This document shows positions 17,237 to 25,395 of a DNA stretch of 64,000 nt, piece by piece. The notes beneath the pieces were generated by a model that saw only the letters and a program-made list of their open reading frames with translations, was not told the DNA's origin and ran no database searches. The stretch comes from VXYL01 sp965200375 (GTDB lineage Bacteria; Pseudomonadota; Gammaproteobacteria; Pseudomonadales; Azotimanducaceae). The stretch's first letter is position 1. Each line of letters begins with the position of its first letter. The stretch is from contig OZ241353.1 of NCBI GenBank assembly GCA_965200375.1, forward strand, positions 1,984,001-2,048,000, in the 5' to 3' direction. Position numbers and translations under genes: made by a program.

Positions 17237-18103
17237 ATGGTCGCGCAGGTTCTGGACGGCAACGCCATCGCTCGGTCCATTCGGCAGCGGATCGCCGCCA
17301 CGGTGCGGCATCGGGTAGCCAACGGGCGGCGGCGGCCTGGCCTGGCGGTGCTGCTGGTGGGCGAGGATCCGGGTTCCGTGATCTACGTGCGCCTCAAGCA
17401 GAAGGACTGCGAGCGGGTGGGCTTCAACGCCACCGTCCGGCGTCTGCCGGCAACGACGCCGGAGCCGGAGCTGCTGGCGCTGGTCGAGGAACTGAACGAA
17501 GACCCCGCAGTGGACGGCATTCTGGTGCAGCTGCCGCTGCCGGAGCACATCGACGCCGTCCACGTCACCGAGCAGGTGCTGCCGGAGAAGGACGTGGACG
17601 GCGTACACCCGCGCAACATGGGGCACCTGGTGCTGCGGGAACCGAGTATCCGCCCTTGCACGCCGAAGGCCGTGATGGCGCTGCTGCGGCACACCGGGGT
17701 GGAACTGCGCGGCTTGCACGCCACCGTGCTGGGCGCCTCCAACCACGTCGGTCGGCCGATGGGGCTGGAACTGCTGCTGGTGGGTTGCACGGTCACCACC
17801 GTGCATCGTTTCTCCAAGGACACCCAGTCCCATGTGGCGCGGGCCGACGTCGTGGTTTCCGCCACCGGCAAGGCCGGGCTGGTCGCTGCGGAGTGGGTGC
17901 GCGAGGGCGCTATCGTGGTGGACGTCGGCATCGTCGCCCAGCCCGACGGCTCCCTGCGCGGCGACGTGCGCTTTGACGAGGTGGCCGAGCGGGCCGCCTG
18001 GATCACGCCGGTGCCGGGCGGCGTCGGCCCGGTGACCCGGGCGGCGTTGTTGGAGAATACGCTGGCGGCGGCGGAACTCGCGGACCTCAAACGCCGAACC
18101 TAG
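17237..18103 (+). CDS. folD: Bifunctional methylenetetrahydrofolate dehydrogenase/cyclohydrolase FolD
   Basis: Converts 5,10-methylene-THF to 5,10-methenyl-THF (NADP-dependent) and then to 10-formyl-THF in the cytoplasm. The 288-residue length is standard. Seen: PGLAVLLVGEDPGSVIYVRL with the catalytic Lys of YVRLKQKDC, DGILVQLPLPEHID, KDVDGVHPRNMGHL, the nucleotide-binding GASNHVGRPMGLELL, and the C-terminal TPVPGGVGPVTRAALLENT signature. The ATG at 17237 gives the normal N-terminus (MVAQVLDGNAIA); the frame is open further up without meaning. The TAG stop lies inside the CTAG that borders a miniature element (18100-18262). lpxH follows directly after the element. Confidence 0.96.
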   Translation: MVAQVLDGNAIARSIRQRIAATVRHRVANGRRRPGLAVLLVGEDPGSVIYVRLKQKDCERVGFNATVRRLPATTPEPELLALVEELNEDPAVDGILVQLPLPEHIDAVHVTEQVLPEKDVDGVHPRNMGHLVLREPSIRPCTPKAVMALLRHTGVELRGLHATVLGASNHVGRPMGLELLLVGCTVTTVHRFSKDTQSHVARADVVVSATGKAGLVAAEWVREGAIVVDVGIVAQPDGSLRGDVRFDEVAERAAWITPVPGGVGPVTRAALLENTLAAAELADLKRRT

Positions 18104-18262
18104 TGGTTCAATTCGGAATTGACATGGCAAATGTCACGTTCGTCTGTCGTCGCCTCGGCGTGCGCTACTTGAGGATGTGCCGCCCCGCAAGGCCGCCGGC
18201 ATCCCAGTCGAGCGACCAACCCGCCCGCTGGAACAGACGTAATTTTGGAAGCGGCACACTAG
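18100..18262. mobile_element. MITE-like element, copy 1 (CTAG-flanked, ~160 bp)
   Basis: Bounded by CTAG at 18100-18103 and 18259-18262. It begins TGGTTCAATTCGGAATTGAC and ends TTGGAAGCGGCACA before the right CTAG. It shares ends and internal blocks (GACATGGCAAATG, TGCCGCCCCGCAAG) with two near-identical copies at 43.7-44.0 kb. The outer 19 bases of the two ends form an imperfect inverted repeat (11 of 19 by my count). It sits between folD and lpxH; its left CTAG contains the folD stop codon, and the lpxH start lies 11 bp past its right end. Confidence 0.75.
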
Positions 18263-18273
18263 GGCATTAGGAC

Positions 18274-18993
18274 GTGCGGGCGGCGTTCATATCGGACCTG
18301 CACATCGACAACGAACGGCCGCAGGTGCTGGCCGGCTTGCGCCAATGGGTCGATGCCCGCGCCGGCGAAGTGGACGCCCTGTACGTGCTCGGCGACTTGG
18401 CCGAGGTGTGGGTGGGCGACGACGACGACGACGCCACGGCGAGCGCGATCCGCGAAGCCTTGGCGAGTGCCGCGGCCCGCTGCGCCGTATTCGTGATGCA
18501 CGGCAACCGGGACTTTCTGCTTGGCGAACGTTTCGCCGCCGACACCGGCGCCACCCTCCTCCCCGATCCCTCCGTCGCGGACATCGCCGGCCAGCGGGTG
18601 CTGCTCGCCCACGGCGACGCCTACTGCACCGGCGACGCGGAATACCAGCGCGCCCGGGCGCTGTTCCGCTCGCCGCAGTGGCAGGCCGAAGTGCTGGCCA
18701 TGCCGCTCGCCGCCCGCCGGACGCTGGCCGCGGATCTGCGCACTGGGAGCCGCGCCGCCAGCGAGCGCAAGGCCGACAAGATCATGGACGTGGCCCGGGA
18801 CGCGGTGGCCGCCGCGATGGTCGAAGCGGACGCCGCGCTGCTGGTACACGGGCACACGCACCGCCCCGGCATCCACCGCTTGGCGGATGGCCGCCAGCGC
18901 ATCGTGCTCGGCGACTGGGAGCGCTGCGGGTGGGCGCTCACGCTGGACGGCGGTACGCCGGAACTGGCGTGCTTCGCGCTGCCCTGGCCGTGA
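18274..18993 (+). CDS. lpxH: UDP-2,3-diacylglucosamine diphosphatase LpxH
   Basis: Lipid A pathway enzyme that cleaves UMP from UDP-2,3-diacylglucosamine to give lipid X at the inner membrane face. The calcineurin-type metal-binding motifs are present: FISDLHID at residues 5-12, LGDLAEVWVGDDDDD at about 43-57, MHGNRDFLLG at about 78-87, LAHGDAYCT at about 111-119 and HGHTHRPG at about 194-201. The length of 239 residues is typical. The start is GTG at 18274, since no ATG lies at the family's usual N-terminus. Only 11 bp separate it from the miniature element, so any own promoter must be within that element or further upstream. Confidence 0.94.
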   Translation: MRAAFISDLHIDNERPQVLAGLRQWVDARAGEVDALYVLGDLAEVWVGDDDDDATASAIREALASAAARCAVFVMHGNRDFLLGERFAADTGATLLPDPSVADIAGQRVLLAHGDAYCTGDAEYQRARALFRSPQWQAEVLAMPLAARRTLAADLRTGSRAASERKADKIMDVARDAVAAAMVEADAALLVHGHTHRPGIHRLADGRQRIVLGDWERCGWALTLDGGTPELACFALPWP

Positions 18994-19080
18994 AGGGCGA
19001 AGCAGCGCCAGCCTGCCTCGGCGTCGCCGCCAGGCGCCGACGTATACTCGGCTCGGCGAAGTCGCCGGCGAAGGACGGCC

Positions 19081-19836
19081 ATGCTCACCGAGGAACAACT
19101 GCGCCGCTACCGGGAGGATGGCTACGTGGTGCCCGGCTTCCGCCTCGGGGACGAGACTCTCCAGGACATCAAGGGCGCCCACGACCGCCTGCTGGCCAGG
19201 CACCCGCAGTTTCGCGACTACTGCCCGGCGCTGCTGGCCTTCGACACATCCTTCCTGGATGTCGCCCGCACACCCGCCATTCTGGACATGGTCGCGCAGA
19301 TCGTCGGCGACGACTTCGCATTGTGGAACTCCAGCTTCTTCGCCAAGCCGGCCCGCGTCGGCAGCAAGACGCCGTGGCATCAGGACGGCGAATACTGGCC
19401 CATCCGCCCGTTGGCGACCTGTTCGGTGTGGATTGCCGTTGATGCCGCAACGCCGGAGAACGGCTGCCTGCGGGTCATCCCCGGCTCCCATCGCCGTCGC
19501 CGCCTCGGCGCCCACGACCACAACGGCGCCGCCGGCCTCAGCCTGCCGCTGGAGATTCGCGCCGACGAGTACGACCCGGGCAGCGCCAGGGACGTCGTGC
19601 TTGAAGCCGGGCAGGTCTCGCTGCACGACGTCTTTCTGATCCACGGATCCGAACCGAACCGCTCCCCGCGGCCACGCCGCGGCATGACCCTGCGCTACAT
19701 GCCCACCGCGTCCGTGTACCGGCGCGATCTGGCGGACAACCGCCGGGGCGGCCCGCTGGCGATGTCCGAACGCACCCTGTACTTGATGCGCGGCGAGGAC
19801 AGATCCGGCCGCAACGACTTCCGAATGCGACGCTAA
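19081..19836 (+). CDS. Phytanoyl-CoA dioxygenase (PhyH) family protein
   Basis: Fe(II)/2-oxoglutarate-dependent oxygenase of 251 residues. The HxD iron ligands are in TPWHQDGEYWPI (His at about 100), the distal His in HDVFLIHGSEPNRS (about 182-190) and the 2OG-binding Arg in RRGMTLRYMP. N-terminal MLTEEQLRRYREDGYVVPG is the classic PhyH opening. The ATG at 19081 is the start. It is a single gene after lpxH. Bacterial PhyH proteins hydroxylate or halogenate diverse small molecules, so the substrate cannot be named. A second PhyH gene occurs at 48.5 kb. Confidence 0.9.
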   Translation: MLTEEQLRRYREDGYVVPGFRLGDETLQDIKGAHDRLLARHPQFRDYCPALLAFDTSFLDVARTPAILDMVAQIVGDDFALWNSSFFAKPARVGSKTPWHQDGEYWPIRPLATCSVWIAVDAATPENGCLRVIPGSHRRRRLGAHDHNGAAGLSLPLEIRADEYDPGSARDVVLEAGQVSLHDVFLIHGSEPNRSPRPRRGMTLRYMPTASVYRRDLADNRRGGPLAMSERTLYLMRGEDRSGRNDFRMRR

Positions 19837-19962
19837 AGCGGCGGCAAGGCGTGGAGTGGCGGTCCGGGGCCGGCGTCTCGCAGTGGATGCCGACTTCATG
19901 GTGAAGCGCCCCTGTGCGTGTGCTAACGTCCACGCCAACCCAACCGACTAGGACCTCCGGCC

Positions 19963-20082
19963 GTGTGGCACCTCATCCAGGACTTCTTCGAGCAGAGCTT
20001 GGCGGTCAAGCTGTTCATCGGCCTCGGCTGGCTGGCGGTGGCGATCATGGTGGCGAGTTTCGTTGCGCTGCTGAGCGGGTAG
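19963..20082 (+). CDS. Small single-helix membrane protein (39 aa), hypothetical
   Basis: A short frame from GTG at 19963 to TAG at 20080-20082. It encodes an amphipathic N-terminus (WHLIQDFFEQSLAV) and one clear transmembrane helix (LFIGLGWLAVAIMVASFVAL). AGGA lies about 12 bases before the GTG. It fills otherwise empty space between a PhyH gene and the hairpin repeats. I do not recognise it. The hydrophobic pattern is more coherent than chance, but a 39-codon frame is weak evidence. Confidence 0.45.
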   Translation: MWHLIQDFFEQSLAVKLFIGLGWLAVAIMVASFVALLSG

Positions 20083-20093
20083 CCGGCCCTTCA

Positions 20094-20179
20094 TGCGAGG
20101 GGTTCCCCCTCGCGCTCCCCCGCTGAGGGCTCTTCACCTGCGAGGGGTTCCCCCTCGCGCTCCCCCGCTGAGGGCTCTT
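20094..20179. repeat. Two 41-bp direct repeats, each with a hairpin
   Basis: Two identical 41-bp units (20094-20134 and 20139-20179) separated by CACC. Each contains a near-perfect hairpin, GCGAGGGG-TT-CCCCCTCGC. They end exactly at the stop codon of the leftward J-domain gene, so they lie in its 3' untranslated region. There they may act as a transcription stop or an mRNA 3' end stabiliser. Confidence 0.85.
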
Positions 20180-20947
20180 TCAACGGGAGTTCCTTGCGCC
20201 CACGAGCACCGCCTTGGCGCGGTTCAGAGTCGCGGCCAGATAGTCCGTGCCGCCCCGATCCGGGTGCAGCTTCTGCATCAGTCGCCGATGGGCGTCCACT
20301 ACGTCTTCCTCGCTCGCGCCCGGCGCCAGGCCCAGCACGGCCAGCGCCTGGGTCTCGTCCATCGCTGCGCCGGCGGCCGCGGCATCGGCTCGGGGCGCAT
20401 CGGTCCAGCCAGGAAAGCGCCGATCCAGATAGGCGTCCAGCAGTTGCAGGGAGTCGGCGTTCGCCAGTTCCTTGCGCCAGCCTTGGAGGGCGGCAAGGTC
20501 GAGGTCGGAGAGCCGCTGCCCGGCGAGGGAGCCGGTCAGCGCTTCGCCGTCCATTTCGCCGGTCTCGTGGTGCAGCGTCATCTTGAGATCGGCAGTGGCC
20601 ACCGTGGACGCTTTGGGGGGCGCGCCGACGCCCGGGTCGGCCGCGCCCGGACGCGAGCCGAAGCCGCTGAAGGTTCCCGAACCGAAGATTCGCCGCAGCC
20701 AGTTGCCGACGAGGGGCCCCGCCACCAGGCCGAAGACCCAGCGAGCGAGCGGCAGCAACCCCGCCAGGAGCGCCGCCAGCCAGTGCAGCCGGCCGGTGGC
20801 GGTGAGCAACAGCAGCACCGCCAGCAAGGCGATGGCGGCGCCGGCGGCCAGCTTGGAGAGTTGCCTGGGCCGGTTCTTGGCGGCGAGCTCCTTCCACAGC
20901 ATCGCGAACGCGACGCCGCCAACCACGAAGGCGATCACCAACAGCAC
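20180..20947 (-). CDS. Membrane-anchored J-domain (DnaJ-like) protein
   Basis: A 255-residue protein with an N-terminal membrane block (LLVIAFVVGGVAFAMLW, then AGAAIALLAVLLLLTATG and LLAGLLPLARWVFGLVAG), a linker, and a C-terminal J domain from about 195. The J domain holds ALAVLGLAPGASEEDVVDAH, then the diagnostic HPD in MQKLHPDRGGTDYLA. Such type C J-proteins recruit DnaK to the membrane. The start is GTG at 20947. The VWA gene lies 24 bp upstream on the same strand, a likely operon. Two 41-bp hairpin repeats abut the stop codon. Confidence 0.86.
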   Translation of the reverse strand: MLLVIAFVVGGVAFAMLWKELAAKNRPRQLSKLAAGAAIALLAVLLLLTATGRLHWLAALLAGLLPLARWVFGLVAGPLVGNWLRRIFGSGTFSGFGSRPGAADPGVGAPPKASTVATADLKMTLHHETGEMDGEALTGSLAGQRLSDLDLAALQGWRKELANADSLQLLDAYLDRRFPGWTDAPRADAAAAGAAMDETQALAVLGLAPGASEEDVVDAHRRLMQKLHPDRGGTDYLAATLNRAKAVLVGARNSR

Positions 20948-20971
20948 GGTTTGCCGCCGAATCCGGCGTGG

Positions 20972-21673
20972 CTACGGAAGCTGCGCCAACATGCCGCGCA
21001 CGACGTCGTGGCGAAGGGCCTCGACGCCTTGCCGGCCTCGCGCCGCATAGGCCGCGACCGCGCCGAACAGTGCTCGCAGCTGATCGGCGCTGCCGGGCGC
21101 GAACGGCACATGGGCGCCGCCGGTTATCGCCGCGATGTCGCGGAACACTCTTCCGGCCACGGCTTCGGCGCCTTCCTGGAAGACGAAGCACGGCACCCGC
21201 AGCACTGCCAGCCGGCCGGCCGCATCGGCGACCTTGTCCGGCGGCTCCTCGCAGGCGTCGCCCACGAACACCAGAGCATGGACGCGCTGCCGCTTGGACT
21301 CGGCGAGGGCATGGTCCAGCACCCGGGCGATCTGCGTCAGCCCGCCGCGGCAGCCGACGCCGGTCATCTCGGCGAGCAGCGCCGGCGCGGATGCGGACCA
21401 CGGCGATGCATGGAACTCGCGATAGCCCCGGTAGTAGGCTAGCTGCACCGCCACCCCAACCCCGGCCGCGGCCTCGAACAGTTCGGCGTGCAGGTTGGTC
21501 GCCAGGTCCCAAGTCGGCTCGCGGCTGGCGGTGGCGTCCAGGGCGAACAGGATTCGCGTTGCTGCCGCGCCGGCCTTTGGCGCCGGCGGCGCCGCACGCG
21601 CCGCGGCCAGGAAGCGGGCCACCTCCGGCGGTGCCGACGCCCCTTTGGAACGACGTTCGGGAGGTCGAGCCAT
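20972..21673 (-). CDS. VWA-domain protein paired with the J-domain protein
   Basis: A 233-residue cytoplasmic protein. RILFALDATASREPTWDLAT near residue 41 is the first strand and MIDAS-like loop of a von Willebrand A domain, with D-x-T-x-S in place of D-x-S-x-S. TGVGCRGGLTQIARVLDHAL and VHALVFVGDACEEPPD complete the fold. Cys in GDACEEP follows the usual acidic ligand region. It is the first gene of a leftward pair with the J-domain gene. VWA-MIDAS proteins usually mediate metal-dependent protein contacts; the partner here is unknown. Confidence 0.8.
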   Translation of the reverse strand: MARPPERRSKGASAPPEVARFLAAARAAPPAPKAGAAATRILFALDATASREPTWDLATNLHAELFEAAAGVGVAVQLAYYRGYREFHASPWSASAPALLAEMTGVGCRGGLTQIARVLDHALAESKRQRVHALVFVGDACEEPPDKVADAAGRLAVLRVPCFVFQEGAEAVAGRVFRDIAAITGGAHVPFAPGSADQLRALFGAVAAYAARGRQGVEALRHDVVRGMLAQLP

Positions 21674-21747
21674 GCGCCGACGTTCTCCAGCGGCTACTTG
21701 CGCTTTGCAGCGGCTTGTCCCGCAGCCTATGATGCGGCGGCAAGCTG

Positions 21748-21999
21748 GTGCAACACGAGCGCTTTGCCGCCACCTGCGGCGGCAAAGCGAGGGCGGGCAG
21801 TTTGGAAGAAGCGGATGTGGTTCGTTGGTTGCAGGAGTTGCGCGTGGAGCACCGCGACCTGGACGACGTCATCGACCGCCTGCAGGAAACGGGACATCGG
21901 GACACGATGCAGCTGCAGCGCCTGAAGAAACGCAAGCTGAAACTCAAGGAGACCATCGCCAAGCTCGAGAGCGAGCTCATTCCGGATCTCGATGCCTGA
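21748..21999 (+). CDS. DUF465 (YdcH-like) small coiled-coil protein
   Basis: An 83-residue protein whose body, LRVEHRDLDDVIDRLQETGH followed by LQRLKKRKLKLKETIAKLES and ELIPD, is the conserved DUF465/YdcH pattern. The first ~18 residues (from GTG at 21748) are poorly conserved; TTG at 21802 or GTG at 21817 would give the family's usual ~65-70 residues. Its last 8 bp overlap the 5'-nucleotidase ATG, so the two are coupled. Function of the family is unknown. Confidence 0.85.
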   Translation: MQHERFAATCGGKARAGSLEEADVVRWLQELRVEHRDLDDVIDRLQETGHRDTMQLQRLKKRKLKLKETIAKLESELIPDLDA

Positions 22000-22936
22000 A
22001 GGCCGCGTCGCCGACGCCGGACGCCGGCCGGCGGATGCTGGCGAAGGCGCCTATCTCACCGTGGCGATTTCCTCCCGCGCCCTGTTCGACCTGGACGCCT
22101 CGGACGCCGTGTATCGCCAACAGGGCCTCGAAGCCTACCGCCGCTACCAGATCGAGCGCGAAAACGAACCTCTCGAACCAGGGCCTGGCTTCCCCTTCGT
22201 CGCCAAGCTGCTGCGCATCAACGAGCTGCTGCGGGCGCGGCGGGTGGACATCGTGCTGCTGTCCCGCAACTCGGCGGACACCGGCCTGCGGGTGTTCAAC
22301 TCCATCGCCAAGCACGGCCTGCAGATCGTTCGAGCGGCGTTCTCTTCCGGCACCAGCCCCTACCGCTACGCCGAGGCGTTCAAGTGCGATCTCTTTCTCT
22401 CCACCGAGCCCCGGGACGTGGTGCGCGCCTTGGAGAGCGGCGTCGCCGCGGCGACGCTCTTGGGCACGGACCAGTCCCGCAACGCCACGGATGCGCTGAA
22501 GATCGCCTTCGACGGCGACGCCGTGGTGTTTTCGGACCAGGCGGAACGGGTGTACTCGGAGCAGGGCCTGTCGGCGTTCGAGAAGGCCGAGCAGCAGGAC
22601 GCCGATCGGCCTTTGGGCGGCGGCCCCTTCAAGCCGTTTCTGGAGGGCCTGCACCGGCTGCAACGGGAGTTCAAGGAGGACTGCCCGATCCGCACCGCGC
22701 TGGTGACGGCACGGGGAGCGCCAGCCCACGAACGGGTGATCAAGACCTTGCGCAGCTGGGACATCCGCCTAGACGAGAGCCTGTTCCTCGGCGGCTTGGA
22801 CAAGGCCGCGTTCCTGCGCGCCTACGAAGCGGACGTGTTCTTCGACGACAGACCGGAGAACTGCTCCGCCGCGCAGCGCCATGTGGCCTCCGGCCACGTG
22901 CCCCAGGGCGTTCGCAACGCCCGCGAGCCCGAGTGA
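21992..22936 (+). CDS. Cytosolic 5'-nucleotidase (NT5C1-like family)
   Basis: A 314-residue protein of the 5'-nucleotidase family related to animal cytosolic 5'-NT (PF06189), which dephosphorylates nucleoside monophosphates. Seen: LTVAISSRALFDLD (D-x-D-type first motif region at about 22-35), VDIVLLSRNSADTGLRVFNS, FSSGTSPYRYAEAFKCDLFL, KIAFDGDAVVFSDQAERVY, TALVTARGAPAHERVIKTL and DVFFDDRPENC near the end. The start overlaps the DUF465 stop by 8 bp. The following regulator gene starts 15 bp after the stop, suggesting a three-gene unit. Confidence 0.88.
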   Translation: MPEGRVADAGRRPADAGEGAYLTVAISSRALFDLDASDAVYRQQGLEAYRRYQIERENEPLEPGPGFPFVAKLLRINELLRARRVDIVLLSRNSADTGLRVFNSIAKHGLQIVRAAFSSGTSPYRYAEAFKCDLFLSTEPRDVVRALESGVAAATLLGTDQSRNATDALKIAFDGDAVVFSDQAERVYSEQGLSAFEKAEQQDADRPLGGGPFKPFLEGLHRLQREFKEDCPIRTALVTARGAPAHERVIKTLRSWDIRLDESLFLGGLDKAAFLRAYEADVFFDDRPENCSAAQRHVASGHVPQGVRNAREPE

Positions 22937-22951
22937 GGGCGTCGGCGCGCG

Positions 22952-23968
22952 ATGAAGCTGCAACAGCTGCGGTTCCTTTGCGAAGTGGCCCGCCACGGCC
23001 TCAACGTCACCGCGACCGCGGAGGAGCTCTACACCTCGCAGCCGGCCATCAGCAAGCAGCTGCGGCAGCTCGAAGACGAGCTGGGGGTGGTGATTTTCGC
23101 CCGCCGCGGCAAGCAGCTGGCCGAGGTGACCACCGCCGGCCGCATGATTCTGGCCCGCGCCGAGCGCATCCTGGAGGAGGTGGAGAACATCAAGGGGGTC
23201 GCCGCGGAGTACCGGGCCGAGACCCGAGGGACGCTTTCCATCGCCACCACCCACACCCAGGCCCGCTACGCCCTCCCGGGAGTGCTGCCGGCGCTGCGCG
23301 TCGCGTATCCGGAGCTCAGCCTGCACATGCGCCAGGGCACCACCGAACAGATCGGCGAGCTGGCGAGCGCCGGCGAGGTGGACTTCGCCATCGCCCCGGA
23401 AGGCATGGACGGCTACCGCAACCTCGTGATGATGCCCTGCTACCGCTGGAACCGCTGCGTGGTGGTGCCGCGCAAGCATCCGCTGGCGCGCCGACGGCGG
23501 CTGCGGGCGGCGGACCTGGAGAGCTATCCCATCGTCACCTACGACGCCGGCTTCCACGAGCGGCTGCCGCTGGCGCGGGACGGCGCGGCGGCGGGGGTCG
23601 GGGAAGATTCGCGCCAGCGCGAACGCGAAGACGAGGACGCAGGGTTGAACATCGCGCTTTCCGCCGTGGACACGGACGTCATCAAGACGTATGTGCGCCT
23701 AGGCTTCGGCATCGGCATCGTCGCCCGCATGGCCTACGATCCGGTCGCCGATCACGATTTGGCGGTCCTCGAAGCCGCGCATCTCTTCGCGCCGAGCACG
23801 GTGTACATCGGCTGCCGCCAAGGCACGTTCATGCGCCAGTTCATGATCGACTTCGTGGGCCTGTTCGCGCCGCACCTGACGCCGCCGGTGATCGAAGCCG
23901 CCATGTCCGCCGCCAGCGCCGAGGCGCGGCAGGCACTGTTCGCGGACGTGTCGCTGCCGGAACGGTAG
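22952..23968 (+). CDS. LysR-family regulator, CysB-like
   Basis: A 338-residue LysR-type transcription factor. The N-terminal winged helix is MKLQQLRFLCEVARHGLNVT, then TAEELYTSQPAISKQLRQLE. The effector domain begins LSIATTHTQARYALP, which is the CysB/Cbl signature region (TTHTQARY). CysB proteins bind acetylserine-like ligands and control sulfur assimilation, so a sulfur-related role is plausible. One oddity is a charged insertion (DGAAAGVGEDSRQREREDED) at about 210-229 inside the effector domain, before LNIALSAVDTDVIKTYV. The stop faces the convergent M28-like gene at a distance of 30 bp. Confidence 0.92.
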   Translation: MKLQQLRFLCEVARHGLNVTATAEELYTSQPAISKQLRQLEDELGVVIFARRGKQLAEVTTAGRMILARAERILEEVENIKGVAAEYRAETRGTLSIATTHTQARYALPGVLPALRVAYPELSLHMRQGTTEQIGELASAGEVDFAIAPEGMDGYRNLVMMPCYRWNRCVVVPRKHPLARRRRLRAADLESYPIVTYDAGFHERLPLARDGAAAGVGEDSRQREREDEDAGLNIALSAVDTDVIKTYVRLGFGIGIVARMAYDPVADHDLAVLEAAHLFAPSTVYIGCRQGTFMRQFMIDFVGLFAPHLTPPVIEAAMSAASAEARQALFADVSLPER

Positions 23969-23998
23969 AAGGGTCTGCCGCGGCCCGGGATCGGGGGG

Positions 23999-25192
23999 TC
24001 AGTCGCGGCTCGCCAAGCGGCTGGCGATGACGGCAAGCGCGTCGATGAAACGCTCGGTGCGGGCGACGTCGACGGCCCCGGGCCAGCGGTCTTGCGGGTG
24101 ATGGAACCAGGCGTTGCTGCCAAGCAGCGACACGTAGCGGCCGCCCAGCTCGTGGATGTTGCGCGCTTCGCCGGCGGGACGCTCGCCAGCTGGCAACTCG
24201 TCGGCCGGGGGTACGCCAGCACGGGCCAAGGCGGCGCGAGCCAAAGCGGCGAACTCGGCATCCGCCGCTTGCAGCCGCGCTCGCGACCCGCGGGCGGCGA
24301 AGTTGGCGCCAAGGTGCAGCCAGGCGTGGGCGCGCTCTGCCAAGCCGCCGTTGCCGGCGAGCCAGTGGGCGAAGCCCAGATGGCCGAGCTCGTGGCCGCT
24401 GGTGGCGACGAACCACGTCGTTCGCGCCGGCGGCTTGCGTTGGAAGTGCCGCAGCAGCGCCAGCCACGCGGCAATGCCGCCGCCGCGCTCGGCGGTGGAA
24501 GTCCACCAGCTGCTCTTCGGCGTCACCACCACCAGCGGCGGGAGCTCCGGGGCAGTGCCGGGCACGCGGGCGACGACGTTCCAGCCCTTGGCCTCCTCGG
24601 TGCGGACGTCCACCACCAGCCGCGCCGGCGCCTGTCGCTGCGCCGCCGCCAGCAGCCACGGTTCGTGCTCGCTCGCCACCTGCAACACCGGCGGGCCGAA
24701 GGGGGCGGCGAACCGATCCGCGTTCTGCAGCGCGAGGCCGGGCGTTGCGGCGTTCATCCTGGCCACCGCCACCAGGGCCAGCCAGCCGCCGGTCGCGCCG
24801 CGACCGCCGGTCGCGCCGCGGGCGGCGTCGAGGGCGCGGTTCGCCGCCGCCCCAGCCGCGCCGCCGACGGCGCCGAGGCCGATGGCCGGGGCCGTTTCCT
24901 CGCGAGGGGTTGATGCCCTTCCATCCGGCAGCGTCGCCAGCCGCGCCGCCACGCCGTCGGGGCCGGTCCTGCCGCCGTCGAACAGCGGCACGCCGGCGAC
25001 GCTGCGCTCCGCCACTTCCAGCGTACACTCGCGCAGCACCCAGCGATGCAGCGGGAACGCCTGCAGCCGCGCGTCTGCGCCGGCGGCGCGTTCCGCCAGC
25101 CAAGCGGCGGTGCGTCGGTCCCCGGCGGTGCCGGTCCGGTGATCGGCAATCGAATCCCAGCCCTGGATGTCGGCCGCGGCCTGTGCGCTCAT
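23999..25192 (-). CDS. M28-like peptidase-fold protein with altered metal ligands
   Basis: A 397-residue protein with the M28 aminopeptidase layout: an N-terminal alpha/beta part, an inserted Gly/Ala-rich PA-like stretch, then VVARVPG...LVVVTPKSSWW, RGGGIAAWLALLRHF and TWFVATSGHELGHLGF. In active M28 enzymes these positions hold H-x-D, D-N-x-S-G and E-E. Here they read T-P-K, E-R-G-G-G and H-E. So most usual zinc ligands are missing and ordinary peptidase activity is doubtful. The ATG at 25192 is the start; an earlier frame extension to 25312 has no ribosome site. There is no signal peptide. Confidence 0.75.
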   Translation of the reverse strand: MSAQAAADIQGWDSIADHRTGTAGDRRTAAWLAERAAGADARLQAFPLHRWVLRECTLEVAERSVAGVPLFDGGRTGPDGVAARLATLPDGRASTPREETAPAIGLGAVGGAAGAAANRALDAARGATGGRGATGGWLALVAVARMNAATPGLALQNADRFAAPFGPPVLQVASEHEPWLLAAAQRQAPARLVVDVRTEEAKGWNVVARVPGTAPELPPLVVVTPKSSWWTSTAERGGGIAAWLALLRHFQRKPPARTTWFVATSGHELGHLGFAHWLAGNGGLAERAHAWLHLGANFAARGSRARLQAADAEFAALARAALARAGVPPADELPAGERPAGEARNIHELGGRYVSLLGSNAWFHHPQDRWPGAVDVARTERFIDALAVIASRLASRD

Positions 25193-25290
25193 GGGCGCAT
25201 CCTTGGGCTGGACCCCGTGTTCGGGCTGTGCTGCCCCCTTGTCTTTGCCGTCTTCGCCATGTCTGCCCAACGTCTCCTGCGTCCAGCAAT

Positions 25291-25321
25291 GTTGCACAAA
25301 AAGACGTTGCACAAAAAAGAC
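25291..25321. repeat. Tandem 15/16-bp repeat in the uppS upstream region
   Basis: GTTGCACAAAAAGAC is followed at once by GTTGCACAAAAAAGAC, the two differing by one A. The patch is A-rich compared with its surroundings and lies between the divergent M28-like and uppS genes. It may be part of a promoter or a paired binding site. Confidence 0.7.
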
Positions 25322-25395
25322 GCTTCGGCGGCTGCTCTGCGGCGCGGCAGCCTCGCTAGAGTCTCCGCTGCCGTGGGCGGATGCATGGAGGGCGC

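Noticed and set aside
16634..18130. 498-codon leftward open frame over folD
   Set aside because: It is antisense to folD, whose motifs are certain, and its translation is low-complexity His/Gln/Arg-rich.
20091..20182. EPSAGEREGEPLA protein repeat as a coding feature
   Set aside because: It arises in a different frame from the J-domain gene, which ends before the repeats; the repeats are better read as 3' hairpins.
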